Source: Sipunculus nudus (lineage: Eukaryota; Annelida; Sipuncula; Golfingiida; Sipunculidae). From it: 64,000 nt of DNA. Below the pieces are notes generated by a model. That model made no database searches and was not told where the DNA came from. It saw only the letters and a list, made by a program, of their open reading frames with translations. Below, one piece after another: positions 61,145 to 64,000 of the stretch. Each line of letters starts with the position of its first letter. Positions within the stretch are counted from its first letter, which is position 1. Made by a program: the position numbers and the translations under genes. The stretch spans positions 23,338,367-23,402,366 of the forward strand of contig CM049308.1 of NCBI GenBank assembly GCA_026874595.1, written 5' to 3'.

Positions 61145-62172
61145 AGCCCTCAGCCCTTAGGCTGATGGGCTATTGTCGTCACCCAAGCTGTCCGTCTGTC
61201 CGTCGGGCGTCCGTTAACTTTTACCTTGTGAGCGGGATATCTTGAAAAGGATTCTCCGTCAGAATTTTATTTCCTTGGTAAAGATGTATATCGACAAAAT
61301 CTCGGTCAAGTTTGAAGATGGGTGACCTTGACCTATTTTTCTACATTTTAGAGCTGATTATAGAAAAACTCTTATATGCTTATTACTCAGTAATCATTTG
61401 GTGGATTTTCACAAAAATTACTATGATTATTGGGACTGATAGTCTGTACCTGCTACACAAGTTTGGTGGCGCCACCTACAATTTCTGATTTTTAATTAAT
61501 TTTTATCGGATTTTTCAACTTTGGGCTTGTGAGCGGGATATCTCTAAAAGGATTCACCGTAGGAATATTATTTTTTCGGTGAAGATGTATATTGACCAAA
61601 TATCGGTCAAGTTCGAAGATGGGTGACCTTGACCTATTTCTCTACGTTTTAGAGCTAATTATAGAAAAAACATTTAGAAGCTTATTTCTCAGGAACCATT
61701 TGGTGGATTTTCACAATACTTACTATGATCATAGGGACTGATGGTCTGTAACTGCTGCACGAGTTTGGGGTCGCCACCTACAATTTCTGATTTTTAATGA
61801 ATTTTTCTTGGATTTTTCAACTTTGTCCTTGTGAGCGGGATATCTCTTAAATGATTCACAATAGGAATTTTATTTCTTTGGTGAAGATGTATATGGACAA
61901 AATCTCGGTCAAGTTCGAAGATGGGTGACCTTGACCTACTTTTCAAGGTCACAGAGCTTATAATAGAATAAAACTTAGAAGCTTATATTTCAGGAAGCAT
62001 TTGGTGGATTGTTATGAATCATGGTACATACCTCTCCATTTTAAATTCATAACTGAGACATGTACAGATATACATCCATGGGAGAACAGATATTTAGTAC
62101 TTGTTACTGTTACCACCCCTAAACACTGTTCTTTTGGCTGAGGGCTTTTGTCAGCTTCTGCTGATATTCTAG
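61145..62172 (+). mobile_element. Family F element (HINE-like), three ~300-bp units
   Basis: After TTTTTT it starts with the hairpin AGCCCTCAGCC CTTA GGCTGATGGGCT, then GTCGTCACCC and a GTCCGTCTGTCCGTCGGGCG run (61188-61213). Units begin at TTGTGAGCGGGATATC near 61228, 61526 and 61829. Each has AAGATGTATAT, TCGGTCAAGTT(C/T)GAAGA and TGACCTTGACCT; the first two have GGTGGCGCCACC or GGGGTCGCCACC. The tail echoes the head (GGCTGAGGGCT), then TCAGC TTCT GCTGA and TATT, ending in CTAG (62169-62172). No protein encoded. Confidence 0.8.
61323..61937 (-). repeat. TGACCTTGACCT motif in each family F unit
   Basis: Exact copies at 61323-61334, 61624-61635 and 61926-61937. On the minus strand the motif reads AGGTCAAGGTCA, two AGGTCA half-sites in direct contact and a perfect ERR/SF-1-type monomer site. 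Confidence 0.6.
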
Positions 62173-63664
62173 TTATGGATTTGACTTGAATTATCACCGT
62201 AATTGATGGCTTTGACAAGAACTGGTATGATTATTGATGGCTCTGATAAGAATTGATCTATAAAAGATAAATAATTTTTTTAAAACTGATACAAACAGCA
62301 AATCAAACACAATATTATAATATTTATAATTAATTTCTATCACAGTGAACACATTTGAACAAAGATTGCTAAAGTCTGTCAAGATATTTGAAAGCAAAAC
62401 AAGTGCAGTATCTCTAAAACTGTGTAGTGTTTAGGTTTGCTTGATTAGACCAAGGGAGTAATTCTTCTAGAAATAGTGAAAGACAAATTTGTTTTACTTC
62501 TATAATTGGTCAGGGGCCAAGTTGATACCAGCCAGTTGTTTACACTATATATTATACAGACTATCATGGAAAAAATATCAATATTTTATAATTAACAATA
62601 ATCTCATATCAGTATTCCTTTTTTTCTGGTTTTATATTTAATCTAGTAGTTTTGATCAGCATGGGTAGATTTGTTAAGCAGTCATCAGTCACCTAGTGGT
62701 TTTAGTGTATTTGGACACCATCTCAAATGGCATTGAAGTCTCGATGTTTTTTCTGTTGATGGCTCTATGTATCATCATCAAAACAAGGATTTCCTTCCAT
62801 AAAGAATTGTTGTAGAAAATCTGGAGACATTCAGAATGATTAGCAGTAGTTCCTGTTATGGTTCCCAGGTGGCCTAATCCCCCTCCTCCTTGTTAACTGA
62901 AGTTCCTTTCGAAATAGAGCCAAGCCTGATTTAGGATAGTAAGCTGAGCTAGCTAATTTTATCAGGAGGCGCCGCCAATATTTCATTATAACAAAGTGAG
63001 CCGACAGAGTGAGCTGATTTTGTGCACATCAGTTTGGCTAGAGAAATGAATAGCCTTTCAGGTCAGTTTAAGCCTGCCAACATTTTTCAAGCCGAGTTGA
63101 GCCACAAAACTCTACTTACTACTTATGTCAGCCGTCATTTTGTCCAAGTCAGTCGCATTTGTGTGGCTGACTCGGCTCTAGGCTCTACTTTGAAACATGA
63201 AATCCTGGCGTGTTAGGCTTGTTTGGGTAATAGTTTGCTGAAAAGGTTGTTCTTCCTTGTGATAAAAATATTGTGGCTTCATTAAGAAACAGTGATTATA
63301 TTTAATGACAATGTTAAATATAGTGAGACACCAGTGCAGTTTTAAAACTATTTCCTGAATAAAGCTCAGTTTTCTGTCACACCCATGAGGGATATATACT
63401 AGTTGTAGATAAAACATTTGAAACAGTGGAACCCTGCCACATAAGCACAGCTAATATGATCACCTTGCTGATTTGGCTACTAATCATGGTCTTGAATGCG
63501 CACTTAATTTACAAATTTTGTAAACATATGCAGCACCACCACCCCTTTGATATGCCCATGCACTCTTTTGGGTTCAAGTGATGGACATGTGAAGCAGGTT
63601 TGTTGTTTTTGCATTATGCAAGGTATTCTACAGAAGTCAGAAGATGCTGTTATTGTTGTTTCAG
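62173..63664. other. Unique sequence upstream of the putative exons
   Basis: GGAGGCGCCGCCAAT lies at 62964-62978. 63000-63180 has several GTCAGCCG / GGCTGACTCGGCT words. No upstream exon with a matching donor was identified. Confidence 0.4.
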
Positions 63665-63784
63665 AACTTTCATTGAGACTGGAATTAAGAAGTTGATAAG
63701 CTTCACAAAGATGATCACCATTGGAGTAAACAAGACCAAATACAAATATGGAGCATTCGTCAGCTACACTCATCTCAAAGAGCT
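63665..63784 (+). CDS. Putative internal coding exon, unknown gene
   Basis: The acceptor (GTTATTGTTGTTTCAG, ending 63664) and consensus donor (AGCT|GTAAGT, GT at 63785) bound exactly 120 bp. One frame is open throughout, entering with one base of a split codon and leaving with two, and reads TFIETGIKKLISFTKM then continues to YGAFVSYTHLKE. The composition (lysine, aromatic and hydrophobic mix) is protein-like. Across a 139-bp intron the frame continues into 63924. I do not recognise the family. Upstream exons are missing from view, so this may be a gene running off the window, a short isolated exon pair or a decayed gene. Confidence 0.45.
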
Positions 63785-63923
63785 GTAAGTTAATAATTAG
63801 TTCTGTCAGTAACAATATAGTATTATACCTACATATAACTTAGAAATCTCTCGCTTCACCTATAATTAGCATTTATTAACAAGACAATTAATTACACTAC
63901 ATCAAAACACATTTGTCTTCCAG

Positions 63924-63969
63924 AGATGTTGTATATGATGTCATAATTGTCATATTTGTGAATATTTGA
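63924..63969 (+). CDS. Putative terminal coding exon, unknown gene
   Basis: The acceptor CACATTTGTCTTCCAG ends at 63923. In the frame carried from 63784 the split codon CTA gives Leu, followed by DVVYDVIIVIFVNI and TGA at 63967-63969, a short hydrophobic C-terminus. The acceptor is good, but an open frame of 14 codons is weak evidence, and an alternative acceptor beyond the window edge is possible. Confidence 0.3.
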
Positions 63970-64000
63970 ATATTTAATGTCAGAGCAATTAACCCACTCT

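Overview
The window reads as nuclear DNA of a marine invertebrate, most likely a bivalve mollusc. The basis is AT-rich, intron-poor sequence with almost no coding capacity, densely seeded with dispersed elements of a type well known from bivalves: a hairpin head, a GTCC/GTCT microsatellite, internal tandem repeats and a short structured tail. This assignment is inferred from repeat style; no diagnostic host gene is visible. No rRNA or functional tRNA gene, CRISPR array or prokaryotic operon is present.

Layout. 1-2350 is unique AT-rich DNA. 2435-4853 is a giant inverted repeat (foldback-like element). 5031-6240 is the first member of repeat family A, next to a decayed minus-strand coding fragment (6270-6746). 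6780-13495 is mostly unique, with element G (8590-9160) and a 3 x 68 bp tandem repeat. 13496-14658 is family B copy 1, and 15036-15600 is family A with a family C fragment inside it. 16560-17090 is a three-unit repeat. 20528-21117 is a short inverted-repeat transposon. 22432-23419 is B copy 2, followed by a small inverted-repeat element. 26289-30302 holds elements D, E and C. 31553-33027 is B copy 3. 37046-37379 and 43350-43598 are tRNA-derived SINEs. 38222-40947 is a 46-bp minisatellite of about 59 units with higher-order structure. 45049-50130 is a repeat (H) split by a 4.2-kb DNA transposon (45644-49838) that carries an apparent three-exon transcription unit. 52469-55886 is the longest family A copy, itself interrupted by B copy 4. 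56373-60664 holds hAT-like ends, an E copy and a small hAT-like element. 61145-62172 is element F. At the right edge, 63665-63784 plus 63924-63966 look like two coding exons of an unidentified gene.

The main message is that at least five different families (A, B, C/D, E, F) share one build: T-run, 5' hairpin, GTCY microsatellite, 130-340 bp tandem units, a tail that echoes the 5' hairpin, and a terminal motif (a small hairpin plus CTAG in B, C and F; CTTGTTT in A and E). This fits non-autonomous Helitron/Helentron-type elements (the HINE, DINE-1 and bivalve pearl class). A, B and F also share a GGTGGCGCCACC palindrome within their units. Nested insertions (B in A, C in A, a DNA transposon in H) give a relative chronology. 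Protein-level calls are few and low confidence because translations had to be judged by eye without database searches.
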